Shown piece after piece: positions 23,264-34,684 of a stretch of DNA of 64,000 bases. The DNA comes from Phymorhynchus buccinoides. Its lineage: Eukaryota > Mollusca > Gastropoda > Neogastropoda > Raphitomidae. The position numbers and the translations under genes were made by a program. Numbering within the stretch: position 1 is the first letter of the stretch; each line of letters opens with the position of its first letter. Where the stretch lies: contig CM065680.1 of assembly GCA_017654935.2 (NCBI GenBank), positions 38,513,581 through 38,577,580 of the forward strand. Reading direction: 5' to 3'. The notes under the pieces were generated by a model. That model searched no databases and was not told where the DNA came from. It saw only the letters and a list, made by a program, of their open reading frames with translations.

Positions 23264-23370
23264 ATGGGGAAGTAACTCAATAGGATTTGAATAGTTCCCC
23301 CGCCTTCTGGAAGTTTTGTACTAGAAAATCCCTCTATCACTCTCTTTGACTCTGCTTTTCCTTTTCTTAC
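23264..23370 (+). repeat. Dispersed CCGCCTTCTGGAAG repeat
   Basis: ATAGTTCCCCCGCCTTCTGG is followed by a TCTCTTTGACTCTGC block. Same family as 7585-7690. Confidence 0.6.
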
Positions 23371-23540
23371 TATCATCAAGTATTTTCTGCTTTTTTTGTT
23401 GCCCTTTTTCTTGTCTTTTGTTCTATAAAATCTTCCAATGCAAATCGTCGCCCGCATGCAAAAGAGACAGTAAGTCAAAAGGACGTTTAGGAAGCGTACT
23501 TTTGTGACCACATACCGCTGGTCCCACAGCAGTTAGTACC

Positions 23541-23665
23541 ACCAGGGCCGGACCTAAGTTTTTAAGGGGTGGGGGCTATAATTGATCGAAGGTGCGAAGC
23601 ACCAAGACCCCTAGGGGGGTCCGGGGGCATGCTCCCCGGGAAAATGTTTTAATTTGATAAGCAAA
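23541..23665 (+). mobile_element. Possible hAT-type terminus
   Basis: CAGGGCCGGACCTAAG opens a segment with GCGAAGCACCAAGACCCCTA and GGTCCGGGGGCATGCTCCCC. CAGGGCCGG ends are common for hAT elements. The matching far end was not found. Confidence 0.35.
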
Positions 23666-23768
23666 ATAGTACAATCTGGGCATTCAATAAAGGACTTATG
23701 AGGAAACAAAGGAAAAAGGGTGGGGGCTGCTAAGAGGACTTTGCTGTGTTTGTATGTATGTCTGTTAA

Positions 23769-24002
23769 CCCTTTCGCCGCTAGCTATTATTTAACCAAAA
23801 ATGTCCATGAAACTTACCTGGGTAGAGAAAAAAATGGTCTGCAACATTGGGGATTCCTCTGTGACTTGTAAAAGGTGAAGCCTATACTTACCTCCAAAGA
23901 TTAAGAAAATAGGGTCTTTGGATAACAGACCCTGATTTGATGCCTTTTGGTGAGATGCGTGTTAAATAATTGTGCATAAATGCGACATTGGCGGCGAAAG
24001 GG
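23769..24002. mobile_element. piggyBac-type MITE, copy 2
   Basis: CCCTTTCGCCGCTAGC ... CATTGGCGGCGAAAGGG, with TTAA at 23765-23768 and 24003-24006. Length 234 bp. No ORF. Confidence 0.85.
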
Positions 24003-24199
24003 TTAATGAAAACAAATCTTGACCATTATAAGTGGGGATGTACCCTGGACACTGTTTTGTATCTTTGACCATTATTAGTGAGGACCATGTAACCTGGACA
24101 TTGTATGATCAGTATTAGTGGGGATGCAGCCTGGGCACGGTTATGCAGCTATAACCGCAATGAGAATAATTTTATGTGTGTTCCCTATAGATCTAGATC

Positions 24200-24510
24200 T
24201 AGTCAAAATCAATGCATGGAGCTCAGAATTTGATTTTAAGTCAAAGTAACCACTGGTCACTTTCACCGAACAGTGGTCATCTACATTGTACAAGGTACAG
24301 TAGTGCTCGTGACACACTAATAAGCTGTTGACTTGTGAAAATTTGGAATTTACGTCAAGGCGACCACTGGTCAGTGGGAGTGGCCACTGGTCATCTGCAT
24401 TATACAAGTGCTTAAATTATCTGGTGACAGGAGATAAGCCGCTACGAATCAAAATTTGATTTTCAAGTCAAAGTGACCACTGGTCATTGTCACTGGCCAG
24501 CGGTCATCTA
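24200..24510. repeat. About 125-bp tandem repeat, left part
   Basis: Units contain GTCAAAGTGACCACTGGTCA, CATCTACATTGTACAAG or CATCTGCATTATACAAGTGC, and TTATCTGGTGACAGGAG. The same unit resumes at 26620-26750, beyond the pogo-like insertion. Confidence 0.8.
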
Positions 24511-24805
24511 CAAGGTAATCATGGGCATCTACTAGCACCAAAGACTGTATAGGGGAAGATAAGCATCCGGTCTCTTTTCCCTATATGAGTAGTGAGGACA
24601 GAAACACTGGTTATGTCCCTTTCAAACAGTACACATTTTGCACGTCGATAGGCCAGTTGAATTCTCCGTTCAAGTTCCAGTCCGAGTTTTTGGATAGCCT
24701 CCACTGTGAAAAGTGTCCTGGCCCCACTAACGATAACTCTATCAGCCCGGTTCGCCGAGCTCTTAAAGTAATCCATCTTACCCTTTTAGAATATCTTTGC
24801 TAGTA

Positions 24806-26615
24806 GGGGAGACCGGGGCTAGTCGGCCCCCTTTTGCACTCAAAGCAGAGTGGAGCATATTTTAACAGAGATAGAGGAACCATTTGTGGCTTAAAATGAA
24901 GTTCAATATCGTGCCTAAATTTGTGATATGAATTAATGGCAAAACTATTGTAACATTCTTTACAGTTTGGCCCTGAGCTGGCCTAGTGACACAGGGGCCA
25001 ACCTGCCCCATGTCGGGGTAAGTTGGCCCTGGGTATGGGGTAGGTTGGCCCCTCATTTTCAGTATGCCAAAAACGGATTCACAAGAACACTTAGCAGGGC
25101 AGTGTTTGCATATTTTAATGTCAGAAAAACAAAACAAAAAAACTTTCAGTTGCAATGATAACAGAGCCAGGATATAGCACAGGAATGTAATGTTTGGCAT
25201 TCCTTCAGAAGGCACAGTAAAAAGTGAAGGAAAAAACCCGAATCATACTGCATTCCTGTAAAATATGACTAGGAAATAACAGACATTCCTGACACAACAT
25301 TCCTGTAAAGTATGACTAGGAAGTAGAACTGGATCATTTCCCTGTGATCAAAATATGCGATTAAAAAATACAAGCAGAAAAGAAAACCAAATCTTATGCA
25401 TGAATTTGGCACTGTATGACTAGGAAAAAGAAAAGAAAAGCGAATGCAGAAATCCTTATAAGGCACTCGGTTCAGTGGGATTGGTTATCAGCCAATGAAA
25501 CAAAACTTAAGTGCATATTTTGCACTGCACAATTAGAATGAAAGAAAAAAACCTGATGTTGGTGTTCATGGGGTCATCACCGGATGTAGATAGAGTTGGT
25601 GTCAGAGTCACAATTGTGACAAATGTAGACTGGGCTTTTCCCCAAGGCACACGCATTCCATGGGCCCAGTCTTTACACTGTGTGCACTGGACCCACTCTC
25701 TGCACATCAACTGAGCACAGTCCAAAATATATGTCACATGCATCCTTCAGGTACTTTGCCAGTGCCAGCTCTTGCTTCTCAGTGAAGACTTGTCGGGGTC
25801 GGGCATAGCCAAAAGAAATATCTGCAATGCTTTTCTCTTGGTTGGGGATGGGCAGCTTCTTAAATTTCAGAAGATGGCGTCTGGCGTCTATTTGGCATGT
25901 CAAAGAGAGCAGCCGTTTTCTTCACCCCATCTTCTGTGGTATGGTAGTGGTCTGTTGCTCTGTGAATCACATCTGGCATGCACCCTCTGCTGGTCTTTCA
26001 TATTTTTTCACCATAGTGGAACCTACACAAATACAGAAAAAAAGATTTTATCACAACAGAGTTCCAGTCATTTTGCACACACACACACACCACACATACT
26101 TATCACTCTCATGATCATTTCAATAAATCAGTGCATTATCATGAAAAAAAGAATGTATACTTTATGTAGGGCATGTTGGCCCACCCACCCGGGGCAAGTT
26201 GGCCCCAGGGACCAACGTGCCCCAAGGCAAAGGGACCAACTTGCCCCAACACAGGCATATTTATTTTGAGGGGTAGCAGTTAACAGTGACACCGGATAGA
26301 GGAAAAGTGTTACTTTCCAGTGAAACCTTTGATCTACAGGTTTGAATCACAGCTGTTGTTGTCTGACTAATACCATTCACTGGCACTAAAATATGATCCA
26401 AATGAATCTTCAAAACATTTACTTCAAATGATCAAAATCACAATTACATCACTCACCTCGCCAGTCCGCAAAACGTGGGTGCCATATTTTCTGTGCTGGA
26501 AGGCGCGCAATCTGGTGACGTAGTCATATCACCAAAATGACTGAATAGTGCAAAGGATTGAAATAAAACCCAATAGTCCAACTTACCCCGGGGGCCGACT
26601 AGCCCCGGTCTCCCC
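24806..26615 (-). mobile_element. Internally deleted pogo-like Tc1/mariner element
   Basis: A 1.8-kb element with 26-bp perfect inverted repeats (GGGGAGACCGGGGCTAGTCG then GCCCCC) and TA duplications at 24804-24805 and 26616-26617. GGCCAACTTGCCCC-type boxes lie near both ends. Remnants of a transposase are on the minus strand. The element sits in a tandem repeat array that continues on both sides. The TA target and the ARPRQVFT helix-turn-helix remnant favour the pogo group. The DDE catalytic core is not found. Confidence 0.85.
25507..25903 (-). pseudogene. pogo-like transposase remnant (HTH plus PHD-like end)
   Basis: From 25903 downward, the frame encodes SIADISFGYARPRQVFTEKQ then ELALAKYLKDACDIYFGLCS, which matches the N-terminal helix-turn-helix region of pogo-type transposases from marine invertebrates. 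In an overlapping frame, REWVQCTQCKDWAHG resembles their C-terminal PHD-like W.QC..C..W.H motif. The middle, including the DDE domain, is absent. I read this as an internal deletion joining the two ends; this is inferred from motifs seen by eye. Confidence 0.6.
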
Positions 26616-26619
26616 TACT

Positions 26620-26760
26620 CATGACTCACTAATAAAGCTGCTAAATAGTGAAAATGTGGATTTTACGTCAAAGTGACCACTGGTCAGTGGCAGTGACCAT
26701 TGGTCATCTGCACTATACAAGTGCATAAATTATCTGGTGACGGGAGGAAATAAGCTCACT
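26620..26760. repeat. About 125-bp tandem repeat, right part
   Basis: GTCAAAGTGACCACTGGTCA, CATCTGCACTATACAAGTGC and TTATCTGGTGACGGGAGG match the units at 24200-24510. The array was split by the pogo-like element. Confidence 0.8.
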
Positions 26761-26844
26761 TTTAAAACCCACTTTTAAAACTAATTAATATCTGTGATTT
26801 AGTTGTGCATTGCACTAGCCTTGACATTTATTACGAATATAATA

Positions 26845-26935
26845 CTACTACTACTACTACTACTAATTTAGGCCTATTGCGCCTAATCTTAAAAAAGCCC
26901 TAAGCGCTTACAATAATAATTTAAAAAAACAGCAA
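26845..26935 (-). mobile_element. L2/CR1-like LINE 3' tail, minus strand
   Basis: On the minus strand: TAAGCGCTTAGGGCTTTTTT, AGATTAGGCGCAATAGG, then a (TAG)n tail. A plus-strand relative is at 36680-36745. Confidence 0.55.
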
Positions 26936-26964
26936 CATAAATAGACGACAAAAATATATTATGC

Positions 26965-27075
26965 ATACACGCACGCGCGCGCGCACACGCACGCACTAAA
27001 CACAGACGCACGCATTAAGCACACACACACACGCGCGCGCGCGCGCACACACACACACACGCACGCACACAACGC
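26965..27075. repeat. (AC)n/(CG)n microsatellite
   Basis: ACGC, CGCG and CACA runs. Confidence 0.9.
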
Positions 27076-27414
27076 GGATAGAAGGGGTACAGTACTTTGA
27101 AAAGAAATATAGCAGGCCAGAAAAGAAAGAGTCCACATCATTACAAATCCACTAACAGCAAACAGCACATGCAAATCCAGGGGAAAACGAGAGAGAGAAA
27201 AATACTCAGCCTGTAAGGGGAAGGAAACATAACTCTAACTAGAGCGTTAAGACACTAAATCACCAACCGCGCGACAGCGTTATTCGGCTCGTGACCTTGA
27301 CCTTTGACCCATAACCTTCATTATCGAACTTGGCCTAGATTTTCCTACTACCTACCCGCGTGCAAAATTTGAGCACCCTAAGTCCATCGGTTCAAACGCT
27401 AGAGAAGATACATA

Positions 27415-27626
27415 GGGGAAGACGGGGTAAAAAGCGCATGGGCGGGTAAGATGCCCACCCCAATAATCTCATGAAATGAAGCAAATTTCAGTCTCATTTT
27501 GCCCATGAGACGAGCGTTAATGTCTAGCATTCGTCTCATGGGCAAATTTGACTGAAATTTTCTTTATTTCATGATAATTGGGGTGGGCTTCTTACCCGCC
27601 CATGCGCTTTTTACCCCGTCTTCCCC
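27415..27626. mobile_element. Palindromic TA-flanked MITE, copy 2
   Basis: GGGGAAGACGGGG...CCCCGTCTTCCCC, flanked by TA at 27413-27414 and 27627-27628. It is 212 bp and palindromic except for the loop near 27515-27530. Confidence 0.88.
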
Positions 27627-27974
27627 TACAAACATACAAGCACCACCTCAGACCGTGGCCGACGAGATTGGCAACGCTCAGACACGAGTGCAAATATTAC
27701 CAATCCGCTCTCTACGATCACGGTTGGTAATAAGCCAGTGCCTTTGAAAGAAGGCACTCGTGAAAAGTTGGAAAACTGACTTAGACTTACAATTTCCTTT
27801 ATCAAATATGGTCCATAATTGTCGCATTCCCTTGATAATGTTCGTGTTGACATTAGTTGGGAGAATAGAAGATAGCCTGCTGGGTTATCTGCATCATGAA
27901 AATGCCGTCTGCATTGGGTTATCAGGTTGATTTATATTTGACGAGCGAGTATGCAACCAGTACATTTGCTTTAA

Positions 27975-28211
27975 CCCTTTTGCCGCCAGCCATTTTTCAG
28001 CACACAAAAACCCCATAGTTAACTGGGTAGAGAAAAACATTTATCTGCAATATTGAGAATTCCTCTGTGACATGTATAACATTAGGCCTATCCTTACCTC
28101 CAAAAATGTTGAAAATAGGGTCTTCAGATAACAGGTCCTGATTTGATACCTTTCAGTGACAAGGGTGTTAAACCATTGTGGTGCATAAATGCGACATTGG
28201 CGGTGAAAGGG
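27975..28211. mobile_element. piggyBac-type MITE, copy 3
   Basis: CCCTTTTGCCGCCAGCC ... CATTGGCGGTGAAAGGG, flanked by TTAA at 27971-27974 and 28212-28215. Confidence 0.85.
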
Positions 28212-28339
28212 TTAATGTTAATGATATCTTCTGGTGGTCAAAAAGCGTAGAAAGGAATTTCTGTGGTGGTGGTGGTGGTGTAGTTTGTATTGGAACCGTC
28301 CCGTTCCCACGTCTTTTTCTCTTTGTTATTATTGCTTAT

Positions 28340-28430
28340 TCTCTCTCTCTCTCGCTCACTCTCTCTCTCTCTCACTCACTCACTCTCACTCACTCACTCT
28401 CGCTCTCTCTCTCTCTCTTTTTCTTCTTCT
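28340..28430. repeat. (CT)n/(CACT)n microsatellite
   Basis: CT and CTCACT repeats, then a T/C-rich tract. Confidence 0.85.
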
Positions 28431-28709
28431 TCCTCTGCTTCTACCCTTCATCCATGCCTACCATTTCAGTTTTTTTTGGACCGTGGAGCATTGCTTGGGT
28501 TTAATTTATCATTTTGTTGTATATGATTTTGCATTTTCTCTTTCCGTCTGCAGTCTTTCCTCTTTTTTTAATAATTTTTTGAGATTATTTTTCTTTGAAA
28601 AGCAGCATGCGCAAAATGCTAATATTAGATTGTTACTAAAAACCGATGTCTTTTCCCTTTCCTGTCGCCATTGTCCAAAGTAAAAAATAAATTCCTTCTC
28701 GACCTTCTT

Positions 28710-28923
28710 GGGGAAGACGGGGTAAAAAGCGCATGGGCGGGTAAGAAGCCCACCCCAATTATCTCATGAAATGAAGCAAATTTCAGTCTCATTTTGCCCA
28801 TGAGACGAGCGTTAATGTCTAGCATTCGTCTCATGGGCAAATTTGACTGAAATTTTCTTTATTTCATGAGATAATTGGGGTGGGCTTCTTACCCGCCCAT
28901 GCGCTTTTTACCCCGTCTTCCCC
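28710..28923. mobile_element. Palindromic TA-flanked MITE, copy 3
   Basis: 214 bp with the same arms and loop orientation as copy 2. The left flank is TT (mutated) and the right flank TA (28924-28925). Two copies lie within 1.3 kb. Confidence 0.85.
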
Positions 28924-28929
28924 TACTTT

Positions 28930-29515
28930 TGTGGATTTGTGTCTATACTTGTTGTGAACTGTAACAAATAAATGATAGGTCTAACTAGGCTTTTTTGTTT
29001 GTGGCTCAAGCCACAAACCTATAACTCACTTTGTCGGTCTGTCGGTCTGTCGTTCCAAAATTGTCGCACATTTTGACAAAATTGTCGCACTTCAAATCGA
29101 GGCTACACTTCTGGCCGCTCTTTAAAATGATGTATTTTAAAAGCGTACAAAATAATAAACATATGTAATACAGACACTACAACAGACACGACGAGTATGC
29201 GGTGCTTCTTTTGACGAGTATAAGTAGGATACATAGTTTTTAATGTTTTCCAAAAGATATAAAAAGTTACGAAATGGTGCAGAGATAACATTCTGGTTTA
29301 TAGATTAAAGATTAAAATTATTGAAAATCCAGGGGAGGTAACTCATGATTGGAGTGGTAAAAATAGACCGCGTGACACAAACTATTGCGATTTCGCGCTT
29401 GTTTTTTTATTGTCTGAGTTTTTGTGTGCGAAGTTTTCTTCTAAATTTTGAAGACGAGACAACCATGGATAAACTATTCTTATCAATTACATGTTCACGA
29501 CTGTGTTTGTTACAG
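28930..29515. other. Unannotated stretch upstream of the PKG exon
   Basis: Contains a small TGTGGCTCAAGCCACA hairpin (about 29000) and a TCGGTCTG repeat (29030-29050). No other feature was recognised. Confidence 0.4.
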
Positions 29516-29621
29516 CCCTGGTGAACTGTCGACTATGGGCCATCGACCGACCTTGTTTCCAGAGCATCATGATGCGAACAGGGTTGTTACGACACACGGA
29601 ACATATGGTCTTTTTACGAAG
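29516..29621 (+). CDS. cGMP-dependent protein kinase exon between the two cNMP-binding domains
   Basis: This 106-base exon (phase 2+34 codons+2) has a TTACAG acceptor and a GTGAGA donor. It encodes [48 protein letters not shown]...HTE...FL is the distinctive end of cGMP-binding domain A and the linker to domain B in PKG-type kinases. It is on the same strand as the kinase exons at 3399-4291 but 25 kb downstream, although in the protein it precedes them. It may belong to a second PKG gene starting upstream, or the scaffold order may be wrong. No neighbouring regulatory-domain exon was found. Confidence 0.88.
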
Positions 29622-29699
29622 GTGAGACTGTCTGTAAAAAAACCGATTTCGTTTAAATTCATTCTAAACACGTCCATTTAGCGACATTATATATAAGAT

Positions 29700-29734
<35 letters not shown>

Positions 29735-29895
29735 AGATTATATAATATATATATAAGATTATATATATATTATTTGCGTGAAAGTGGTGTGTGAAAGCAT
29801 CTGTTTCTCAGTGTTTCTGAATCTGGTGTGTTTTGTGCTCATGTGTTTGAATAAAAAAAACATAAATAAATAAATAAATAAATAAATAAATACAT
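29700..29895. repeat. (AT)n and (AAAT)n low-complexity tract
   Basis: ATATATAT runs at 29700-29770 and AAATAAAT repeats at 29862-29892. Confidence 0.9.
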
Positions 29896-30028
29896 ATCTA
29901 CCCCTAACCCCCTCCCCATTACAAAAAAAACTACTTTCCACCTATTTCGATGATTGATATATACGCTTATAATTATTGCGACATTATTGAGCGAATTTTA
30001 TGTGGCAATAAAAATACAAAATCTGAAA

Positions 30029-30367
30029 ATGGAAACATTAGTACAAGGAAAATGTAGGGTGGGGTGGGGGGTATTCACCACCAGTGCAACAATACCGAAA
30101 AAACACATTATTTTGAAGTCATTACCGATTTTTATTTGTGGAGATGATCCAGATTATGAAAATTACGAAACAAAAGTCTTAATTTCATATCCAGCTAATA
30201 TCAACATTGAACTCGGCTATAATACACGACAAGCTGTTTTAATGATGCAGACTGTCTCATCGTTTCCTAATCACCTTGTTTTATATAAGAAAATAATCAG
30301 TGATTTACTTTGTCGTAATCCTTATTTTCTAAAAAAAAACCACCCTGTTGCTTTCGTCAATCGCTAA
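30029..30367 (+). CDS. Unrecognised 112-residue open frame
   Basis: An ATG-initiated frame in AT-rich DNA. The product includes FICGDDPDYENYETKVLIS, NIELGYNTRQAVLMMQTVSS and NHLVLYKKIISDLLCRNPYF. The composition is protein-like rather than repetitive, but I recognise no family, signal peptide or catalytic motif. No donor or acceptor is needed to read it. It could be chance, an orphan gene, or part of an unknown mobile element. Confidence 0.2.
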   Translation: METLVQGKCRVGWGVFTTSATIPKKHIILKSLPIFICGDDPDYENYETKVLISYPANINIELGYNTRQAVLMMQTVSSFPNHLVLYKKIISDLLCRNPYFLKKNHPVAFVNR

Positions 30368-30649
30368 ACGGATTAACAGCCTTAATACACTGTATCACAC
30401 TCTGCGGTAAGTTTACCTTTAAACAGTTTAAAACATTTTTTTTTTAAAGCAAGGGGATCGCCGAGCGGCAAACATGTCTTTTGTCTCGTTACCCACACTT
30501 CATCCCCCCCCCCCCTCCACACCCACACACACATCTTACCCCCACCCTCATCCCACCTGGCCCGCCGTCTTTGCATCTTTATGTGATGAAAAGCAAGGAT
30601 TTATGGTTATAGGGATGTACGGCTAGCAGGTTGCAGCCAATGGTCACCG

Positions 30650-31130
30650 CTGTGCTGTCACTTACACTTTCCGTCTGTCAAAGGTCAAGGTCAGCTGGCT
30701 TCAGAATGCCTCCCACTGTATTCCTGGGGAGATGTTCAATTCATATGGTTATATGGATGCTCGGACTACAGCCGCAAGGTCAAAGGTCAAGGTCAACAGG
30801 CTTCAAAATGTATCCCAATGCATTCCTTGGCTGATGCTGATCAAGAATATTATTATGCAGTTATGTGGGTGCGTGTCCAGTGGTGTCCAGACGATAGCCA
30901 CACTGCTAAAAAACAGACAATGTCAAAAGTCAAGGTCATCAAAGCTACCAAGCTAGCAAATCTGAAGCCTGTAACTCCAAAATTGTGTGCGCAAACACCG
31001 GGTTTGAAGATTGTAAGCTTACCCCCAGCAATGTGAAAGATATGTCCACAGGAATAAATCTACGTTTTCAATGTCAACACTTCAAAGTCAAGATCAGCAC
31101 TGTTCTAATTCGTGTACGATCGCACAAAAT
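30650..31130. repeat. Dispersed repeat rich in AAGGTCAAGGTCA
   Basis: Several AAAGGTCAAGGTCA-type blocks, TTCAGAATG/TTCAAAATG and TGTAACTCCAAAATTG-like words. Related sequence is at 61850-62460. The words match nuclear-receptor half-sites but are part of the repeat, so a regulatory role is not implied. Confidence 0.5.
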
Positions 31131-31534
31131 ATGAAGCGATTCTGTCTAGCGGTCCACAAAAGATCCTTTAGTGGACAGACTAAAGAAAAGACTGGTGCAA
31201 ACTTATACTCCTTAGCACCGTGTACTGAGCTGAGCCAAGGACAACATGATGGGGTGCACGTTTTCATTTATTTCGTTTAATGATATGATCTGAATTGGAT
31301 TTATTAAGAAGATTTCTACAGTGCATGGATTTACCTGTCATGATAATGTCGTGATCATACTGAAGACAGACTGTCTAGTGAGCAAGGAAATAAACTGGAT
31401 GGGCATAATCTTTGCTTATTATAGTTTAATTACTTCCAGACAATCATTTTCTATTATAATGAAATAATGGTATCGGAATCCCATAGATGTCCCTTTCCAC
31501 CACCACCACCTCTCTCTCTCTCTCTCTCTCTCTC

Positions 31535-32086
31535 TACAAGCGCGCTCTTAAAATTGTTCTCCTTAAGTCTTCTTCCCTACAAAATAATGATTATAAGGAA
31601 CTAGGCATTCTTCCAATAGACTATAAGTTGAACCTTAATAAGCTGTTTTCATGTACAAAATTATGTATAAACTGACACCAACCTACTTATGCAAAAGATT
31701 TCCTATTACTAACATTCGAAACAAAAGTAAAGTATATATTCCTCGCCCCAGAACAAACCTGTTTATGACCTCCCTTACCTACTCTGGTAGCAAACTGTGG
31801 AATGATATGGAAAATATCAATACAAATATAGCAAGTGTCTCATCTTTTAAGAGAACATACCATAAACACCTCTTAGACAAGCTCTAAATGATCATATTTA
31901 TTTCACTTCCATATTTATTGGTGTTGCAAAACAACGACTTACTAAAATATTCGTGCTCATAACAATTACAACCAGTAATTAGTACATGTATGCATTAATT
32001 ATGAGCATAATTGCTACAATGTTTTTGCTTCCTGTACGCCGCGGATTAAGTAACTCTGTGATGTATTTTCTTTTCTGTACTTAGAG

Positions 32087-32158
<72 letters not shown>

Positions 32159-32391
32159 GTCTATGATATTTGAATTTTATTAAATGATGTTTGTACTTTT
32201 GCTTGATCTTGAAAACTTAATGTGTTTTTCCCCATTTTTGCTTATTTGCATTGTTTCTTGTTTTCTTGTTATTTGATAGTCATGGTGTGTTTTTTGCTTG
32301 AGGGCATGGTGTAAAGAAGCGAAAGCTTATCTGTTTACCCTCATTAAAAAACCCATTTGTATTCGTATTCGTATTCTCTCTCTCTCTCTCT
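31535..32391 (+). mobile_element. 5'-truncated, frameshifted LINE ORF2 end with 3' UTR
   Basis: Frame 1 (to about 31675): KRALKIVLLKSSSLQNNDY, KELGILPIDYKLNLNKLF. A frameshift near 31650 leads to frame 2 (to 31887): KLTPTYLCKRFPITNIRNKS, YIPRPRTNLFMTSLTYSGSK, LWNDMENIN, SSFKRTYHKHLLDKL. The order LPI..L...K......P.YL......R......R.......G..LWN......S...FK....LL is a LINE RT C-terminus. A (GT)n tract (32094-32155) lies in the 3' UTR, which ends CATTAAAAAACCCATTTG, (TATTCG)n, (CT)n, then a gap. Confidence 0.75.
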
Positions 32392-32891
32392 NNNNNNNNN
32401 NNNNNNNNNNNNNNNNNNNNNNNNNNNNNNNNNNNNNNNNNNNNNNNNNNNNNNNNNNNNNNNNNNNNNNNNNNNNNNNNNNNNNNNNNNNNNNNNNNNN
32501 NNNNNNNNNNNNNNNNNNNNNNNNNNNNNNNNNNNNNNNNNNNNNNNNNNNNNNNNNNNNNNNNNNNNNNNNNNNNNNNNNNNNNNNNNNNNNNNNNNNN
32601 NNNNNNNNNNNNNNNNNNNNNNNNNNNNNNNNNNNNNNNNNNNNNNNNNNNNNNNNNNNNNNNNNNNNNNNNNNNNNNNNNNNNNNNNNNNNNNNNNNNN
32701 NNNNNNNNNNNNNNNNNNNNNNNNNNNNNNNNNNNNNNNNNNNNNNNNNNNNNNNNNNNNNNNNNNNNNNNNNNNNNNNNNNNNNNNNNNNNNNNNNNNN
32801 NNNNNNNNNNNNNNNNNNNNNNNNNNNNNNNNNNNNNNNNNNNNNNNNNNNNNNNNNNNNNNNNNNNNNNNNNNNNNNNNNNNNNNNNNNN
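32392..32891. other. Assembly gap (500 N)
   Basis: Exactly 500 N, beginning within a (CT)n array. Confidence 1.
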
Positions 32892-32974
32892 TAAATTTCT
32901 AGTTCGTTTTAAAGTAGTGCAAAGTTGGTACATCTTCACTATATAATTTACTTGCTTGTGTTGTATTTTTTTGT

Positions 32975-33060
32975 TTATTCCCCTTCTAAGGGGCCATGGC
33001 CTTTCGGAATAAATCGTCTGCGTCTGCGTCTGCGTCTGCGTCTCTCTCTCTCTCTCTTTC
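32975..33060 (+). mobile_element. LINE 3' end with (TCTGCG)n/(CT)n tail
   Basis: CCCCTTCTAAGGGGCCATGG, CCTTTCGGAATAAA, then (TCTGCG)n and (TC)n. It is the plus-strand counterpart of the tails at 12936-13075 and 21786-21870. Confidence 0.6.
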
Positions 33061-33079
33061 TTTCTGTCTGCCCCCCCCC

Positions 33080-34060
33080 CCCCCTCACTGTCTCTCTATA
33101 TTATACACACATACATATACACATGCATGCGCACACACACATACGCAGTCACACCCCCTCCCCCCGTGCGTACGTTAGGCAGGGGTTATTTTGGTAGCTT
33201 TTATAAATTTTCCCTGTGGGACAGATATGTTTTTGTCACTTTACTGTATCTTGTAATGTACAACGAATAATCTCCATACTATTTACGCAATAAGTTAGGC
33301 CTGCTTGGAAACATGTATCATACTAATAAATATAGTTTAAGGAGTGAATGCCAGAACTGCCCATCTGTGCTCTTTATTCCTTTTGAGATAGACCGTTCTG
33401 GCAGACACCCCTCGTTTTGAAATATAAAATATCAATATGTATATTATGTCCCTAAACTCAAGGCAGATTACAAAACCTCGTTGTCAGAACTACTGAGATC
33501 CAAACTGCAAACTTCATAATATAAAAGAATCCATGGCGAGTATTACTGAGAGGTACTAGATATCCTTACAGGCATTACTCAGTAAAACAATTAGCGTGAC
33601 CCCCCCAAAAACCACATCAATTATCCACAGAATAAGTTATAAAGAACACGTTTTTGTTGACACTGTCACCAACTTACCCCCCCCCCCCCCCCCCCTACCC
33701 CATGCCTGACATCAGGTTCAGGAGGAGACTGAGTTGCTGCAAGAAACTTGGCATTGACACATTGCAGGAAATGGAGTTGATATCCATCAAGATCTTTCAC
33801 ATTAGCATATTGCTGTTTAATAGAGTTGATGTTTTATCAGTTCCTTGGCACAGGCACTTTGCTGTGAACTGAAACTAATATTTCAGAGGAAACAGCGTTT
33901 TGATAAACATCTCATGATACCTCTGCATCACACCTTTTTAGGGTGGAGTCTCGTGCAAAGATCATTTGTCTCTACTGTGTGTATAAAATATAATAATATA
34001 ATGATATTCCCCTTCCTCTGATAAGGGGAAAACAGGGAGTAAAGGAGACCACATGTAGGC
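33080..34060. other. Unannotated stretch
   Basis: A poly-C run at 33677-33694 and CA-rich sequence near 33100-33150. No exon or known repeat was recognised otherwise. Confidence 0.4.
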
Positions 34061-34129
34061 TATTGCTGCAGAACCCCAGCCATGGCAAAAACTGTCAGGG
34101 GCCGATCGGGGGGAGGGGAGGTTCCTGGT

Positions 34130-34248
34130 GTGAGTGTGTGTGTGAGTGTGTGTGTGTGTGTGTGTGTGCGTGTGCGTGTGTGCGTGCGTGTGCGTGCGCG
34201 CGCGCGCGCGCGCGTGTGTGTGCGTGCGTGCGTGCGTGCACGTGTCTG

Positions 34249-34297
<49 letters not shown>

Positions 34298-34355
34298 AAG
34301 GGGAAGGGGGGGGAAGGGGAGAAGTGTGTGTGTGTGTGTGTGGGGGGGGGGGGGG
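34130..34355. repeat. (GT)n/(GC)n microsatellite block
   Basis: GT, GTGC and CGCG runs, then G-rich spacers. Confidence 0.95.
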
Positions 34356-34363
34356 ACCATAGA

Positions 34364-34500
34364 CCTTTATTTTGCAATATCCAGGCAAGACAAATCCAGC
34401 TATCGAAGCACTTTTTGGATCCAAACCCCGACTGGCACAGCTTCCGTTCATTTACCCTTAGTTTGAGCTATGGTCCCCTCGTTAAAATTTAGAAAGAGCC
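34364..34500. repeat. Dispersed repeat family D, copy 1
   Basis: Blocks ATATCCAGGCAAGACAAATC, CCCCGACTGGCACAGCTTCC and GTTCATTTACCC match 45125-45290. No ORF. Confidence 0.65.
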
Positions 34501-34684
34501 CCCTCTTGAAAGATACCAAGGAGGGAGCTGTTCCTAAAGTTTTCAGGCTTGAAACTCTTTTCTCCAGACTACCCTCCCTCTCTCCCGAAATAGGCCCAAT
34601 GGCTCATGTCCGCATAAACGAGAAACAGAGACAGGTAGGCCTACAGACAGAAATGTACAGAGGCAAATTTAATAGAACTCAATA

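Noticed and set aside
24519..24776. 85-residue minus-strand frame (GARTLFTVEAIQKLGLELER) as a gene
   Set aside because: No family recognised, no flanking exons, and it sits between a tandem array and a transposon. Also noted was a TAGGGGAAGATAAGC start at its far side resembling a transposon end, but no matching partner end was found.
30650..31130. Nuclear-receptor response elements (AAGGTCA repeats)
   Set aside because: The words belong to a dispersed repeat seen also at 61850-62460, so enrichment reflects the repeat.
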